Assembly (NCBI RefSeq): GCF_001895205.1
Contig: NZ_BDJF01000016.1
Span: 62,001-126,000 of the forward strand
Length of the DNA stretch: 64,000 nt
Direction: 5' to 3'
Origin: Vibrio injensis
GTDB lineage: Bacteria > Pseudomonadota > Gammaproteobacteria > Enterobacterales > Vibrionaceae
Shown here in pieces: positions 9,413-20,505 of this stretch. The notes under the pieces are model-generated. The model made no database searches. It saw only the letters and a program-made list of their open reading frames with translations, and was not told the origin of the DNA. Made by a program: the position numbers and the translations under genes. How positions within the stretch are numbered: the first letter of the stretch is position 1; each line of letters starts with the position of its first letter.

Positions 9413-10905
9413 GACTGACCTCCAAGTACCGCATCAATATAAACTTGTGGATTCATCACCTGCTCAGCGGTAGCATTCATCAGCTGAATGAACCATTCTG
9501 CACATAAACCGATGGTCACACTCATTAACACCATAAGGATGATTGGAACATACATACAAAAACGTTCGCTATCGCTCATCGGTGAATTCGTTTGCGCATC
9601 ATCAGGCAACGTCTTCCAAAAAGCCTCTGCCCAAATTTTAATCATTGAATAAAGTGTTAGAAGGCCAACCGCTAATGCAGAACCTACCGCAATCCAATGG
9701 TTAATGCCAATCCCTCCAGTTATCACCACATATTTAGCAATAAAACCAGAGAATGGTGGAAGCCCAGCTAACGATGCCGCGCTGATAGCAAACAAGAAAG
9801 CTAATAAAGGCGCACTACGGTACAACCCACCTAGCTTATCCAGTTGATAACTACCATGACGACGATACATCACACCACTGATCAAAAATAAATTGGTTTT
9901 CACGATCATATGATGGACAACGTACAAAATACCACCTGCGATAGCTAACGGTGTGAATAACGCTAAACCCAACAGCATATAGCCAATCTGACTCACACTG
10001 TGAAAAGCGAGGATACGTCGAACCTCAAATTGCGCCGCCGCTCCTAACACACCAACCACCATGGAGAAGATCCCCATCCATAACAAAATCGTCTGGTGAG
10101 TAAATTCCACCTCGGAGATAAAAATTAAGCTAAAAACACGATAGAGCGAATAGACACCGACTTTAGTTAATAAGCCAGCAAAAATCGCAGAAATCGCTAC
10201 TGGTGGTGTGTGATAAGACGCTGGCAACCAGAAAAACAATGGAAACGCTGCCGCTTTAATCCCGAACGCCACCAAAAAGAGCAGCGAGATTAACGTAACA
10301 ATCTGTGGGTTCTCTGAAGCCGCTAGCTTCTGCGCCAAATCGGCCATATTTAATGTACCCGCATAAGCGTACAACAAACCGATAGCCGATAAAAATAACG
10401 CAGATGACAATAAGTTTAAGGTTACATACTTCAGTGCCCCTTCCATTTGAGCTCGCTCACCACCAAGGATCAACAAACCAAATGAAGCAACCAGCATGAT
10501 CTCGAACCAAACATAGAGGTTAAAAATATCGCCAGTTAAGAAAGCCCCGATAACCCCCGCTAACATCAAATGCAATAGAGGATAAAAACCAAACGCTTCG
10601 TGCTCTTCGCTCATCGTTGCCAAGGCATAGATGGAAACGCATAACGCAACAAAAGCAGAAGAGGTCACCAGCGTCACCGCCAGTAAATCGGCGACCATGG
10701 AGATACCAAACGGTGCTTGCCATCCCCCCAAATACGTGACTTGAATTCCATTGACGTAAACGTCATGGAATAAAATCAACGTAGCAATCAACAGTGTGGA
10801 GTTGGAAAGCACACTAACCCAACGTTGCAGCTTTCGATGACGCCAAATGACCATCGATAATGCCGCTGCAAACATAGGAATAAGAATAGGCATTAATAAC
10901 ATCAT
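9409..10905 (-). CDS. mrpD: Na+/H+ antiporter subunit D (MrpD/MnhD)
   Basis: 498 aa, a polytopic membrane protein related to the NuoL/M/N antiporter-like subunits of complex I. The core shows [15 protein letters not shown] with the conserved glutamate, a lysine in [24 protein letters not shown], and [19 protein letters not shown]. These residues form the proton channel in the family. It overlaps both neighbours by four bases (mrpC upstream, mrpE downstream). With mrpA it forms the ion-translocating pair of the complex. Confidence 0.95.
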   Translation of the reverse strand: MMLLMPILIPMFAAALSMVIWRHRKLQRWVSVLSNSTLLIATLILFHDVYVNGIQVTYLGGWQAPFGISMVADLLAVTLVTSSAFVALCVSIYALATMSEEHEAFGFYPLLHLMLAGVIGAFLTGDIFNLYVWFEIMLVASFGLLILGGERAQMEGALKYVTLNLLSSALFLSAIGLLYAYAGTLNMADLAQKLAASENPQIVTLISLLFLVAFGIKAAAFPLFFWLPASYHTPPVAISAIFAGLLTKVGVYSLYRVFSLIFISEVEFTHQTILLWMGIFSMVVGVLGAAAQFEVRRILAFHSVSQIGYMLLGLALFTPLAIAGGILYVVHHMIVKTNLFLISGVMYRRHGSYQLDKLGGLYRSAPLLAFLFAISAASLAGLPPFSGFIAKYVVITGGIGINHWIAVGSALAVGLLTLYSMIKIWAEAFWKTLPDDAQTNSPMSDSERFCMYVPIILMVLMSVTIGLCAEWFIQLMNATAEQVMNPQVYIDAVLGGQS

Positions 10906-11255
10906 AATTGAGTATCTGTCGTCTTCATTTTGTTCATGTCATCCGCACCAATAACTTTATAGGCACGATGTATCAGTACTACAGCAAAAGCCAGTACGCC
11001 AAAACTGATCACAATTGCCGTTAAGATCAAAGCTTGTGGCAGTGGATCGGCAATGTCAGCAAACGGAACCGTCATCCCCGTGGGGATCAACGGAGGAGCT
11101 CCCCGTACTAATCCACCGCCAGTAAAAATCAGTAAATTAGCGGCGTTAGATAAAATCATTAAACCAATAACGAGCTTAACAATACTGCGACGTAACATCA
11201 TAAATAGTGCCGCTGCATAAAGGCCACCAATGACGAAAGCAAATAAAGTGGTCAT
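10902..11255 (-). CDS. mrpC: Na+/H+ antiporter subunit C (MrpC/MnhC)
   Basis: 117 aa, three helices, homologous to NuoK. The segment [16 protein letters not shown] and the proline-rich loop before [20 protein letters not shown] are typical of MrpC. It lies five bases after mrpB and overlaps the mrpD start. It is an integral membrane subunit of the antiporter. Confidence 0.93.
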   Translation of the reverse strand: MTTLFAFVIGGLYAAALFMMLRRSIVKLVIGLMILSNAANLLIFTGGGLVRGAPPLIPTGMTVPFADIADPLPQALILTAIVISFGVLAFAVVLIHRAYKVIGADDMNKMKTTDTQL

Positions 11256-11260
11256 ATGAA

Positions 11261-11692
11261 TTAATCCTCCACTTCAGCAAGGGTCAGTAATAACGTCGTC
11301 ACCATACCAATCACGACCAGATAAACCCCAATATCAAATAACAATGGCGTACTCAGTTTCAATTCACCGACACCTGGTAGATAAACCGTCCACCAGACGC
11401 TGGTTAAAAATTCACTGCCAGACAGAATCACACCAATCACGCCACTAAACATAGCAATCATTAGTCCAACGCCCATCAGTTGTGAACTATCGACACCGAT
11501 TAGACGTCGAGTCTGGACTGGAGTAAAAGCAAACAGATGCAAAGCAAAAGCACTGGATGCAACGAGACCAGCGATAAATCCCCCACCGGGTTCATTATGC
11601 CCACGCAGCAATAAAAAGATCGAAAACAGCAACAGCATGGGTAATAGAAACCGTGCCGCGACTTGTAGAATTAACGCGCTATCCGTTTTCAT
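11261..11692 (-). CDS. mrpB: Na+/H+ antiporter subunit B (MrpB/MnhB)
   Basis: 143 aa. The segment [19 protein letters not shown] is the MrpB signature, with four hydrophobic helices around it. It overlaps the mrpA stop by four bases. A second MrpB-like domain is fused to the end of MrpA in this gene organisation, as is usual for seven-gene mrp operons. Confidence 0.94.
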   Translation of the reverse strand: MKTDSALILQVAARFLLPMLLLFSIFLLLRGHNEPGGGFIAGLVASSAFALHLFAFTPVQTRRLIGVDSSQLMGVGLMIAMFSGVIGVILSGSEFLTSVWWTVYLPGVGELKLSTPLLFDIGVYLVVIGMVTTLLLTLAEVED

Positions 11693-13980
11693 GGTTTATT
11701 TTTCTCCAACTTGATCATCGCCGTTACCCCTATGGCAGCTAAGGCAAGGACAAACAGTTCACCCAAGGTATCTAGCGCTCGGAAATCAACCAGTATCACG
11801 TTAACAATATTGCGTCCTTTTGCGATCACATAACTGTTTTCAATTAGGTAATCACTTATCCTATCGGGTTCGGCAAATTGAGTCACGGTCATCACCAACA
11901 ATGTCATCATGCCGCCAAAGACGATCGCGACAAGCGCATCACGCCAACGTACATCTGAACTTGATAAACGTTGAAAACGCGGCAATTTGAACAATACAAA
12001 GACCAACATGATGACCGTTAGCGTTTCAATCAGTATCTGAGTGATCGCCAAATCAGGCGCACTAAAGAAGACGTAGATCAACGCCATACTAAAACCTAAT
12101 GCACCAATCGCTGCAACGGCACCTAAACGTTGTGAAGTGATACAGGCATAACTGACCACCGCAATAATAATGCCCGAGATCAGAATTTCATAAATCTCCA
12201 CCCCAGAAAAATCTAACGTCCCGTACCAACCAACGCGCGTAGCAATGGTGTAGCCAACTAATACAATGGTGGTAATAAAGATGGTTAAAATGTAATTGGA
12301 GAGATAACCATTTTGCACACGTCCCGTTAACCACTTAGAAAAAATAACCAACCCTTGCATAAAGAGTTCGTAGCCTTTTTCTGGGCCATAGTTAAGTAAA
12401 GGCTTAGCTAAACTGGCTGTAGGCGCTAAACGGCTCCAGCGTTTAAAGAGTAAATAGCCCCCTGCTAATGCGACGGCACTGAGCAATAAAGGCAAATTAA
12501 ATCCATGCCATAATGCGAGAGAAATAGGGTCAATCACCTGCCCTGAGACTGCCGAGGCCGCAACCGTAATAAGTGGTGATACCAGTGAGGGAATCAAACC
12601 AAAGATTAAGCCCAAACTGGCGAGGAGTGAAAAACCGACCCGCATGGCAAAAGGAGCTTCATGAGCCTCTTTAGGGGTTGTGATCACTGGTCCCCAAAAC
12701 GGTTTAATCGCCACTAATCCAGCACAAGCCGCTAAACAGATAGAAGAGACTACCCCCACAAACAGTAGTGCGCTTTGCCATGGACTGGTTAGTAATCCTT
12801 CTAACATCGCTTCTTTAGCAATAAAACCGAAAACCGGTGGAATACCCGCTAAAGCTAACGCCGCCAGCGACATAAAAATCGCCGTCTGTGGCATGCTGCG
12901 CCGTAAACCACTCAACTGACGAATGTCTTTGGTTCCTGTCTCATGGTCAACCGTACCTGCGGCCATAAACAAAGCGCCCTTGTACAGTGCATGGGCCAAT
13001 AAAAACACCATGGCGGCAATTAACGCCGCTTCCGTACCAATCCCGATTAACAAGGTTAAGGTGCCTAAAGAAGCAACCGTGGTATAAGCTAAAATACGTT
13101 TGAGATCGGTACTCGTTACCGCCATCACAGAGCCAACTAACATCGTCAATCCACCGACGCTAACAAGCAACATCATCCATGTACTGTCTCCGGCCATGAC
13201 GGGCTGTAAACGAGCCATCAAATAGATACCAGCTTTTACCATCGTTGCGGAATGCAAAAACGAGCTTACAGGTGTAGGAGCCGCCATAGCGTTTGGTAAC
13301 CAAAAATGAAACGGCACTTGGGCAGATTTCGTGAATGCGCCCGCCAGCACCAGTAACATCATCGGTAGAAATAGGCTATGTTGCTGGATTTCCGCCCCTT
13401 GACGGACAATTTGATCCAACTGATAAGTACCAGCAATCTGACCGAGTAGTATCACTCCCGCCATTAATGCAAGGCCACCGCCCACGGTAACAAATAGCCC
13501 TTGTAGTGCAGATTTACGTGATTTCTCTTGATCATGATGAAAACCAATCAACATATATGACGTGATGCTGGTTAGTTCCCAGAAAACAAACATCGCCATA
13601 ATGTTATTAGCTAACACGACACCAAGCATCGCCCCCATGAATGCACAAAGATACATCACCAGTTTACGTTGATCCGCGTGACCTGACAGGTAACTACCCG
13701 CGTAAACGACGACTAAAGTACCGATACCGCTGATCAGTAACGCGAATAATAAACTCAGCCCATCAAGCCGAATATCCAGTGAAATGCCTAATGACGGAAT
13801 CCAATCGTAATAGAATAATAAACTATGCCCAGCCGTGACCTGTGGGACAAAGCCTAAGAAATACACAAACAGTAAAGCAGGAAGCAACGCAACCCACCAT
13901 ACTGCACGATCACCTAATTGGCGGTACAGCCAAGGTACAAAAAAAGCAACAATAAAACCTGACATTAATGCTAATAGCAT
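11689..13980 (-). CDS. mrpA: Na+/H+ antiporter subunit A (MrpA/MnhA)
   Basis: 763 aa, first gene of the operon. The N-terminal two thirds resemble Nuo[37 protein letters not shown] with the conserved glutamate, and [22 protein letters not shown] with the channel lysine and histidine. The C-terminal part (after about residue 600) carries the MbhE/MrpB-like helices ending in [22 protein letters not shown]. Length is normal. The Mrp complex exports Na+ in exchange for protons and supports pH and salt tolerance, which fits a marine or estuarine host. The start is at ATG 13980; the likely operon promoter lies in the gap up to 14471. Confidence 0.95.
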   Translation of the reverse strand: MLLALMSGFIVAFFVPWLYRQLGDRAVWWVALLPALLFVYFLGFVPQVTAGHSLLFYYDWIPSLGISLDIRLDGLSLLFALLISGIGTLVVVYAGSYLSGHADQRKLVMYLCAFMGAMLGVVLANNIMAMFVFWELTSITSYMLIGFHHDQEKSRKSALQGLFVTVGGGLALMAGVILLGQIAGTYQLDQIVRQGAEIQQHSLFLPMMLLVLAGAFTKSAQVPFHFWLPNAMAAPTPVSSFLHSATMVKAGIYLMARLQPVMAGDSTWMMLLVSVGGLTMLVGSVMAVTSTDLKRILAYTTVASLGTLTLLIGIGTEAALIAAMVFLLAHALYKGALFMAAGTVDHETGTKDIRQLSGLRRSMPQTAIFMSLAALALAGIPPVFGFIAKEAMLEGLLTSPWQSALLFVGVVSSICLAACAGLVAIKPFWGPVITTPKEAHEAPFAMRVGFSLLASLGLIFGLIPSLVSPLITVAASAVSGQVIDPISLALWHGFNLPLLLSAVALAGGYLLFKRWSRLAPTASLAKPLLNYGPEKGYELFMQGLVIFSKWLTGRVQNGYLSNYILTIFITTIVLVGYTIATRVGWYGTLDFSGVEIYEILISGIIIAVVSYACITSQRLGAVAAIGALGFSMALIYVFFSAPDLAITQILIETLTVIMLVFVLFKLPRFQRLSSSDVRWRDALVAIVFGGMMTLLVMTVTQFAEPDRISDYLIENSYVIAKGRNIVNVILVDFRALDTLGELFVLALAAIGVTAMIKLEKNKP

Positions 13981-14471
13981 CTAATGACCTCCAAACGTCG
14001 AAATCCTGCTGTAGACAACAAGGGTTCGTTTCCCTAATGCAAGTGATTAAATGACAACCACACTAAAAATAAAGCTGAACGGCGATGGCGAACAGCATTA
14101 TGTATTCCCCTACAAGGTTAATACTTTAATATAAATAACTTACATGAAGAGTAGCTTACTCTCCCTAAAACAAGAAAGCATAAAAACAAAGTTTTATGCT
14201 TTCTGAGTGTATATTGACCGTTTCAAACGGTTTTTATGTCAATCATCAAGTGCAGACACAAAGCAAAATAGAGCCGATGAATCGAGACCGATCAGCGGCT
14301 AGAGCTAACGTTACTGCTCTCACCGATAACTACGATTGAATCATCAACAAGCCCTAGTATCTCCTTAAATAAGGCTCGAATACCATAGGATAGCAATCTC
14401 TTGAAACATTAAGTCACTATCCAATCACACTATGTTTAATCCATCGATTAGACTGGCAAAAAGCTCAGTGA
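13981..14471. other. Intergenic region between mrpA and nhaA, with a possible leader peptide
   Basis: 490 bases with no long gene. On the minus strand, upstream of mrpA, a 12-codon frame at 14063-14098 reads MLFAIAVQLYF and stop. Its ATG is preceded by a TAGGGGA ribosome-binding-like site about six bases away. It could be a leader peptide for the mrp operon. The region also contains the hairpin at 14173-14204 and a short palindrome near 14217-14231 followed by T residues on the plus strand. Confidence 0.35.
14173..14204 (-). terminator. 13-bp perfect hairpin, possible nhaA terminator
   Basis: AGAAAGCATAAAA at 14173-14185 pairs perfectly with 14192-14204 around a six-base loop. Read on the minus strand it is followed by TGTTTTAG, a short T-rich run. 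It lies about 270 bases after the nhaA stop, far for a terminator, so this call is tentative. Confidence 0.4.
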
Positions 14472-15665
14472 TTAGTACTTCGCTTTTATCTCCTCAATCA
14501 AAATAGGCTCATCAAGCAATACTTTTTTCGGAAGCGTAGCACGTAACATAATATACCCAGCCAGTGCCGCCGCCGTTGAGCCAATCAAGATACCTAAACG
14601 GGCATAATTATCCAAAATAAGATGAGCGTGACCGAACGCTAACGATGAGATAAAGATCGACATCGTAAAGCCAATACCACATAACACCGAGACAGCAAAA
14701 ATATGGCGAGTATCAATGCCTTCGGGTAACTTTGTCATCCCTAATTTGACGGAGATCCAGCTAAAGGTAAAGATGCCCAGCGGTTTACCGACGAAAAGCC
14801 CTAACGCCACACCAACAGGCAGCGTTGATGTTAATCCCGCTAACGATATTCCTTCTAGCGAAATCCCCGCATTTACAAAAGCAAACAATGGCAAAATAGC
14901 GAACGTTGACCATGGATGTAATCGATGTTCCAAGTGCTTTAATGGTGATGAAGATCCGGCTTGTTTACCCCGTAAAGGAATCGCAAAACCAATCATTACC
15001 CCAGCAAGAGTCGCATGAATACCCGATTGTAGAACGGCGAACCATAATATCGCACCCAGTATCAAGTATGGCGGCAATGAGGTGACGTTGTAACGATTAA
15101 GCAAGTATAAACCTCCCGCCGTCAGTAGGCCCAATCCTAATGCTAAACTCGACAATTCGCTGGTATAGAACAGGGCAATGATAATAATCACCCCTAAGTC
15201 ATCAATAATCGCTAACGCTAATAAAAAAGCTTTCAAGCTGACAGGCACTCGATTACCCAGTAACGCCATGATCCCCAAAGCAAAAGCAATATCAGTTGCC
15301 GCGGGAATCGCCCAACCTTGGCTTGCAGTAGGATCGGCAGAGTTAAACCAAGTATAAACCAGAGCTGGAGCTAACATTCCTCCTAGAGCAGCAATGGCTG
15401 GGAATAAAGCCTGCTCTTTTGATTTTAGCGATCCTTCAATTAATTCGCGTTTTACTTCCAGGCCAATTAATAAAAAGAAAATCGCCATGAGCCCATCATT
15501 GACCCAATGAGAGAGAGACATACCGAAGACATAAGCATGCAAAGCATGCTGATAAAGCTCATTAACAGGTGAATTGGCGATCAACATAGCCGCAATCGCA
15601 GCCATAACTAATAACACTCCACCCACGGCTTCTGTTTTAAAGAAACTACGAATCATGCGTATCAT
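14472..15665 (-). CDS. nhaA: Na+/H+ antiporter NhaA
   Basis: I start at ATG 15665 ([16 protein letters not shown], 397 aa), which matches the length and N-terminus of other NhaA proteins; a longer frame begins at 15698. On the coding strand AAAGGA stands 11 bases upstream. The protein has 12 hydrophobic segments; the paired aspartates of the transport site are in [17 protein letters not shown], and [15 protein letters not shown] carries the other family motif. It exchanges two protons for one Na+ across the inner membrane. It lies next to the mrp operon, so two distinct Na+ extrusion systems are adjacent. Confidence 0.95.
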   Translation of the reverse strand: MIRMIRSFFKTEAVGGVLLVMAAIAAMLIANSPVNELYQHALHAYVFGMSLSHWVNDGLMAIFFLLIGLEVKRELIEGSLKSKEQALFPAIAALGGMLAPALVYTWFNSADPTASQGWAIPAATDIAFALGIMALLGNRVPVSLKAFLLALAIIDDLGVIIIIALFYTSELSSLALGLGLLTAGGLYLLNRYNVTSLPPYLILGAILWFAVLQSGIHATLAGVMIGFAIPLRGKQAGSSSPLKHLEHRLHPWSTFAILPLFAFVNAGISLEGISLAGLTSTLPVGVALGLFVGKPLGIFTFSWISVKLGMTKLPEGIDTRHIFAVSVLCGIGFTMSIFISSLAFGHAHLILDNYARLGILIGSTAAALAGYIMLRATLPKKVLLDEPILIEEIKAKY

Positions 15666-16154
15666 GGGGATATCGTCCTTTGTGATGATAAGAATCAACG
15701 ATGAAATGCACCTAGTGACACTAAACCAACTAAATCAGGTACAAGAAGATAAGATTGAGTCTACCCACTCACTGCTCGGTTGAAAAATCGCTTCTAGTGA
15801 AATTAAACATCGAAAAATCCGATCTATAAAGACAAAAGTAACGTAATTTCCGTTGTTAATTCATTCATAAAGAGTGTAATAAAATATGTTTGATAAGAAA
15901 TAATCCATTAGCCATAAAGTAAAAACACTTATTTATCATGAAATTGAAATAACAGAATTAACATAAAACCAAGAATTTCCGAATATCGTAAAAGTCAAGG
16001 CGCCATGAAATGAACAGATAGCCTTATAGCGACCAATACAAGGCAAAACTAGAGGATGGAGAAAGAACTAGACGACTGGCTAACCAAAGGATGACACTCT
16101 GGGCATGAAATAACTCATCAAGCTGTCAATAACAACGCCCCACTGATAACCAAG
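15666..16154. other. Intergenic region upstream of nhaA
   Basis: About 490 bases, A+T-rich between 15800 and 16000, presumably containing the nhaA promoter on the minus strand. I found no convincing small gene, terminator or repeat here. Confidence 0.4.
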
Positions 16155-17273
16155 CTAATATCCGGTTAACTGCATAAATCCACGAGCCGAATGTGAGCCT
16201 TGAGAATGGATAGCGCCTTGCCAATAAGGCTGAGTAAAATCCAACCAAAGATTCGCGTTCAGTGGGCTCACGGTGATATCAATATTTTCTTGATCAATCA
16301 CAACCTGCCACTGTAAAGGTAACGTTTTTCCATTAGCAAGCTTACGTGAAGGAAGTGGTATCATCTTGATCTCTTGTTCGGTTAAATGAGTCACTTTTCC
16401 TTCTTTCGTCGCCAAGGTGCCATAAATGTGAGGTCTTTGATTCGGATAACGATGTCGAGTGATACTTAAGGTACGCTGCGGATCAAGATACAGTACAAAC
16501 CAGTCTAAACCTTGTTGCTCTTGGTCTATTATCCGGCTCCCCCACTCTTTACTGATCCAAGCCTGACCACGAACAGCGATCGGTTGTGTATTCGGTGTTA
16601 AGCGTAATGTCCCTTGAATAGACACAAATGGAGCATACACCGAGTAAGAAGCGAGTGCTGAATCATGATTCTGTCGGCGCTGATACCCTTGTTGACCCGG
16701 TAGAATATAAGGGCCTTTCGGTGCCATATGCATGGATAACTCGAAGGTATCGGTTGCAATATCTAACTGACTCGGTAATGGTCCAGCACTGAGTGATCGC
16801 CAGTGCCAATTATCGATCCACATACGGAATGGCGGAGTCGTTACATCAGCTTGACCAATACCTCCACGAGCAATACGCTGCTCCTTCCAAACTTGATAAG
16901 CATTAGCCACCGCAACGTGCGATAAAAATAGCTGTGAATTTTGCCACCCTACTCCTTGCTCAGAATCGTTCGCCAACTTAAAGAAATTCCATACTATCCC
17001 GTACTCTTGTCCCTGTTCATCTTGTACATTAGCGAAAACATGCCACCATTCATGTTGATACTGGGGATGCAAAGCGAAATCTTGTGGCAAACGCACGGGA
17101 TTATCGGCAGAGGGAAAAGCAAAAGCCTGTTGCTCATCGATGAAATGAGTCACCGATGACAAACGGTCAGTCGATGAGGTCAAAAAATGACTGACAAGGA
17201 ATCCAATCAATGAACCAAGTGCGACCAAAACAGCCACTATCAGCCATCGCTTGTGATTCATAGTATTACTCAT
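16155..17273 (-). CDS. AttH-like (CrtC/lipocalin-like) periplasmic protein
   Basis: 372 aa. A single N-terminal membrane anchor or signal (WLIVAVLVALGSLIGFLVSHFL) is followed by a CrtC/AttH-type domain: FPSADNPVRLPQDFALHPQYQHEWWHVFANVQ in part, with the conserved HEWW, then GQAWISKEWGSRI and LDWFVLYLDP. These are the hallmarks of the carotenoid hydratase-like family called AttH when next to an ABC exporter. It overlaps the permease gene by four bases. Family members are not all hydratases, so I do not assign a reaction. Confidence 0.8.
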   Translation of the reverse strand: MSNTMNHKRWLIVAVLVALGSLIGFLVSHFLTSSTDRLSSVTHFIDEQQAFAFPSADNPVRLPQDFALHPQYQHEWWHVFANVQDEQGQEYGIVWNFFKLANDSEQGVGWQNSQLFLSHVAVANAYQVWKEQRIARGGIGQADVTTPPFRMWIDNWHWRSLSAGPLPSQLDIATDTFELSMHMAPKGPYILPGQQGYQRRQNHDSALASYSVYAPFVSIQGTLRLTPNTQPIAVRGQAWISKEWGSRIIDQEQQGLDWFVLYLDPQRTLSITRHRYPNQRPHIYGTLATKEGKVTHLTEQEIKMIPLPSRKLANGKTLPLQWQVVIDQENIDITVSPLNANLWLDFTQPYWQGAIHSQGSHSARGFMQLTGY

Positions 17274-19729
17274 AATGCGTCTCTTAATGATTTAATCGCA
17301 GACTGACGAACCAAACGCATCACGGGAAGCGCTCCAGAAATAATCAACGCCAACATCGATAACATAGCCGTTTTTGCATAAGCTGCTGGCATCATTTGCA
17401 GTTCAATACTCCATCCAAATGAGTAACGGATCACCACATCAATCACTAAGGTTGCCAATGCTAAACCGAGCGGTAAAGCGATCAACAACGCTATTATTCC
17501 AAACACCAATAGCTGTAATGCACCAATCACCACTAATTCTTTTCCGGATACGCCTAAACAACGCAGAAGGGAGATATGCCGCAGACGGGAAACTTCGCCC
17601 GCTAAGGTTGCAAAGAAAATCCCGCACACCGCAATAAACAGCGTAATACTACTCAAACTATCGGCAATGGCAAAAGTACGATCAAACACCTTCATGGCTT
17701 GATGATGAATAGAGCTGTTATCAAACACACGTTCAGAATTAAGACGAAAGACATTGTTTAAACGCTTTAGTAATGCCTCGCCTTCCGTCGCCTTTTCAGA
17801 GTGTAGCGTCACCGCCAAAGAGACGTTGCCACTGCTCATGAAACCGTGCAACCAACTTTGGTGAGACATCATGACTTGATGGTAAGGATTACCATAATCG
17901 TAATACACGCCGACCACTAGCCAATGTTGCCCTAAAGGCATCGATAAATCGAGATAATCACCCGGCCGAATGCCAAGCCGTAACGCCATCGATTCACTGA
18001 TCATTACACTGCGAGATTGATGAAGAAGATACCAATAATCCGGAACCCCTACTTTAATCGTTAATGATTGCCGCTCTCCCTCAGAAGCACCTGTACTAAC
18101 AATTTGCAGCATGCCTTTATCACTCGCGAGATCTTTTTCCCAACGATGCCACACCTCTTGCACTTCCGGTTGCTGAGTTAACCACTGTGTCATTCGTACC
18201 GCAGCACTATTAGTTGGATAGAGATAAATGTCTGCAGCTAATCGCTGATTCAACCACTTATCCGTGGTATCTCTAAAACTACCCACCATGGTTTCTACAC
18301 CAATATTCGCCGTCATCGCTAGCATGAACGCCATCGTCGCCACCCCTCGATAACTCATACTCGCTGCTGCATCAGCAAAAAACCAGCGTGCTTTTACTCC
18401 CCGTAAAGTATAAGAAAAGCTGATAAATAGTTTCCAAATAAAATAAGGCGTTAACAACGCGGCACTCAATAGCATTAAAGTGATGATCACAAACCCAGAG
18501 GTTTGACTTTTCGGCGCCTGATAAATCGCAATCGCTGAAACAAGCAAGCCACAAGCAACGAATCCTTGCAAAGTAAATTCTGCACCAGCAAAACGAACCA
18601 TGGATAAACGCGTGGTTAAACGGATAGGTTGAGACTTGAGCAAACGAATTAACGGCCAAGCACAAGACGCTAAAGCGGCGCAAGTCGCCATCAATAAACT
18701 ATAGCTACTCCAGCGCCAGTCCCACCCAACAGAAAGACCAACATTCGCGTCATACAGATTGCTTAAGCTAGCAGACACTGAAGGTAATAATTGATTAGCC
18801 AGTACCAAACCTAAGACATTACCACAAGCCCAACTGATTAAAATCAAACCAAACAATTCAATCGATAATGCTTGTGCTAATTGCCAGCCCGATACTCCCG
18901 TTTGCCTTAAGGTGCCAACAAGTGGTTGACGTTGAATCAATGATAATGACATGGCTTGATAAAAAATAAACATACCGACGATAAAAGAGAGCATCCCTAA
19001 CGCCGTTAAATTCATATGAAAAGCTCGTGTTAGTGACTCTAACTCACTGCGCGTTGTACGTACCAACGCCATGCCATTAGGTAAACTATCGGTTAATGCC
19101 TGCAATTTCTCTTTCGGCATATCACCGCATGCAATCACCGATAAACCGGAACTTTGGCGGATGCTGCGCACCAATGACAAGTCAGCAACGACTCGTGTGC
19201 CATTAATCAAGCCATTAGTATCAATTAATAGCGGACCAAGCAAACTACCATCCTGTAATGGAATGTAGTCTCCATTGCTCCAACCTTGTAACGTTGCAAA
19301 ACCATCGCTGACTAAAATCGGATGTGGTGGTTTAAATAAGGCTAACGTACTAATTTCATTGAATGGTTGACGATTATTAAGAGGTAACATCGCCACCGGA
19401 TCAATCCCTAAAAGGGTGAATTCTGTCCCGGTTGCTGTGGTTAAGCGATAATGGTCGATAGGTACACATTGATGAAAGCCTTCCCGACGTAACTGAACAT
19501 AAAAGCCTTGAGGAATTTTGTTAGCAATGTGTTTAGGACGAATGCGATAAGGCAGAGGATGAGTAAACAGCTTTTCACCATGCTGATAACTTTGTTTTGC
19601 ATGATGATTAATAGCAGTAACGCCAACTAATAGAGAAACGCTGAGTGTTAATCCCAGCCAAACGAGGAATATTTGTAACGGATAGCGCCGATAATGCCCA
19701 AGTAACGCTTTAACTACGGGCAATAACAT
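17270..19729 (-). CDS. ABC transporter permease, FtsX/MacB type
   Basis: 819 aa with one N-terminal helix, a large external domain, three central helices (about 235-350), a further pair, a second external domain, and three C-terminal helices ending near residue 810. That is the layout of a duplicated FtsX-domain permease such as the AttF/AttG or YbbP type. It overlaps the ATPase gene by 20 bases upstream and the AttH-like gene by four bases downstream, so the three form an operon. Such systems move lipids or lipoproteins, or act on envelope substrates, rather than importing nutrients. The substrate is unknown. Confidence 0.85.
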   Translation of the reverse strand: MLLPVVKALLGHYRRYPLQIFLVWLGLTLSVSLLVGVTAINHHAKQSYQHGEKLFTHPLPYRIRPKHIANKIPQGFYVQLRREGFHQCVPIDHYRLTTATGTEFTLLGIDPVAMLPLNNRQPFNEISTLALFKPPHPILVSDGFATLQGWSNGDYIPLQDGSLLGPLLIDTNGLINGTRVVADLSLVRSIRQSSGLSVIACGDMPKEKLQALTDSLPNGMALVRTTRSELESLTRAFHMNLTALGMLSFIVGMFIFYQAMSLSLIQRQPLVGTLRQTGVSGWQLAQALSIELFGLILISWACGNVLGLVLANQLLPSVSASLSNLYDANVGLSVGWDWRWSSYSLLMATCAALASCAWPLIRLLKSQPIRLTTRLSMVRFAGAEFTLQGFVACGLLVSAIAIYQAPKSQTSGFVIITLMLLSAALLTPYFIWKLFISFSYTLRGVKARWFFADAAASMSYRGVATMAFMLAMTANIGVETMVGSFRDTTDKWLNQRLAADIYLYPTNSAAVRMTQWLTQQPEVQEVWHRWEKDLASDKGMLQIVSTGASEGERQSLTIKVGVPDYWYLLHQSRSVMISESMALRLGIRPGDYLDLSMPLGQHWLVVGVYYDYGNPYHQVMMSHQSWLHGFMSSGNVSLAVTLHSEKATEGEALLKRLNNVFRLNSERVFDNSSIHHQAMKVFDRTFAIADSLSSITLFIAVCGIFFATLAGEVSRLRHISLLRCLGVSGKELVVIGALQLLVFGIIALLIALPLGLALATLVIDVVIRYSFGWSIELQMMPAAYAKTAMLSMLALIISGALPVMRLVRQSAIKSLRDAL

Positions 19730-20381
19730 GCAACCTTCCTCCTTGTAGGCGAATGCAACCTTCCATGTGCTGCGCTACTTTTTCACTGTGAGTGACCAAC
19801 AATAAGGTACATTTTAACTGTCGAGTTAATGAGGTCAGTAAACGCATCACCGCTTCAGCATTGCGTTCATCAAGGCTACCGGTTGGCTCGTCCGCTAAAA
19901 GAATTTTTGGTTCCATATACAAAGCACGAGCAATGGCTGCACGTTGCTGTTGCCCACCCGACACCTCTTCAGGATAACGCCCCAATAATGGCATTAAATC
20001 TAATGATGAGAGAATTTGTCTTAGCAACTCTTGATCTTCGGGTAGCCCTTTGAGCTGACGACAGAAGCGAATATTGTCGGCGACATTTAAGGTCGGCAAC
20101 AGATTAAACTGTTGGAAAATGTGACCAATATTATTACGACGAAAAGCGGTACGTTTATGCTCCGATGTACTATGCATAGCAAATCCGGGAAACCAAATCT
20201 CTCCCGAGTCGACACTATCTAAACCAGCGATCAAATTAAGCAAGGTGCTTTTTCCAGAGCCACTCTCACCCATTAATGCCAACTGATCTCCTTGATTTAA
20301 CGTCAACTCTGCACCTTGTAACACAGGGTGGAACTCATCACCATCCACAAAACCCTTGCTCAGGTCTATCAGCTGTAACAT
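19710..20381 (-). CDS. ABC transporter ATP-binding protein, LolD/MacB type
   Basis: A Walker A motif (GESGSGKST, about residue 38 from this start), Q-loop FQQFNLLPTL, signature VSGGQQQRAAIARAL and Walker B ILLADEPTGSLDE are all intact. I prefer ATG 20381; an in-frame GTG four codons upstream (20393) is also possible. It powers the FtsX-type permease encoded immediately downstream, with which it overlaps. First gene of a three-gene exporter set with the AttH-like protein. Confidence 0.9.
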   Translation of the reverse strand: MLQLIDLSKGFVDGDEFHPVLQGAELTLNQGDQLALMGESGSGKSTLLNLIAGLDSVDSGEIWFPGFAMHSTSEHKRTAFRRNNIGHIFQQFNLLPTLNVADNIRFCRQLKGLPEDQELLRQILSSLDLMPLLGRYPEEVSGGQQQRAAIARALYMEPKILLADEPTGSLDERNAEAVMRLLTSLTRQLKCTLLLVTHSEKVAQHMEGCIRLQGGRLHVIARS

Positions 20382-20505
20382 TAAACCGCTCACACCGTTG
20401 CTTAAAATAGGATTGAGAATCTACACTAAATCCCTTCAGGTAGGAAGTATTTTGGCTATAGATCACATAATATGAATACAATTGCATCAACTTGTTGTTA
20501 TGTGT

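Noticed and set aside
14211..14236. Plus-strand terminator-like palindrome at ACCGT/ACGGT with T-run
   Set aside because: No plus-strand gene lies upstream, and the stem is only five bases.
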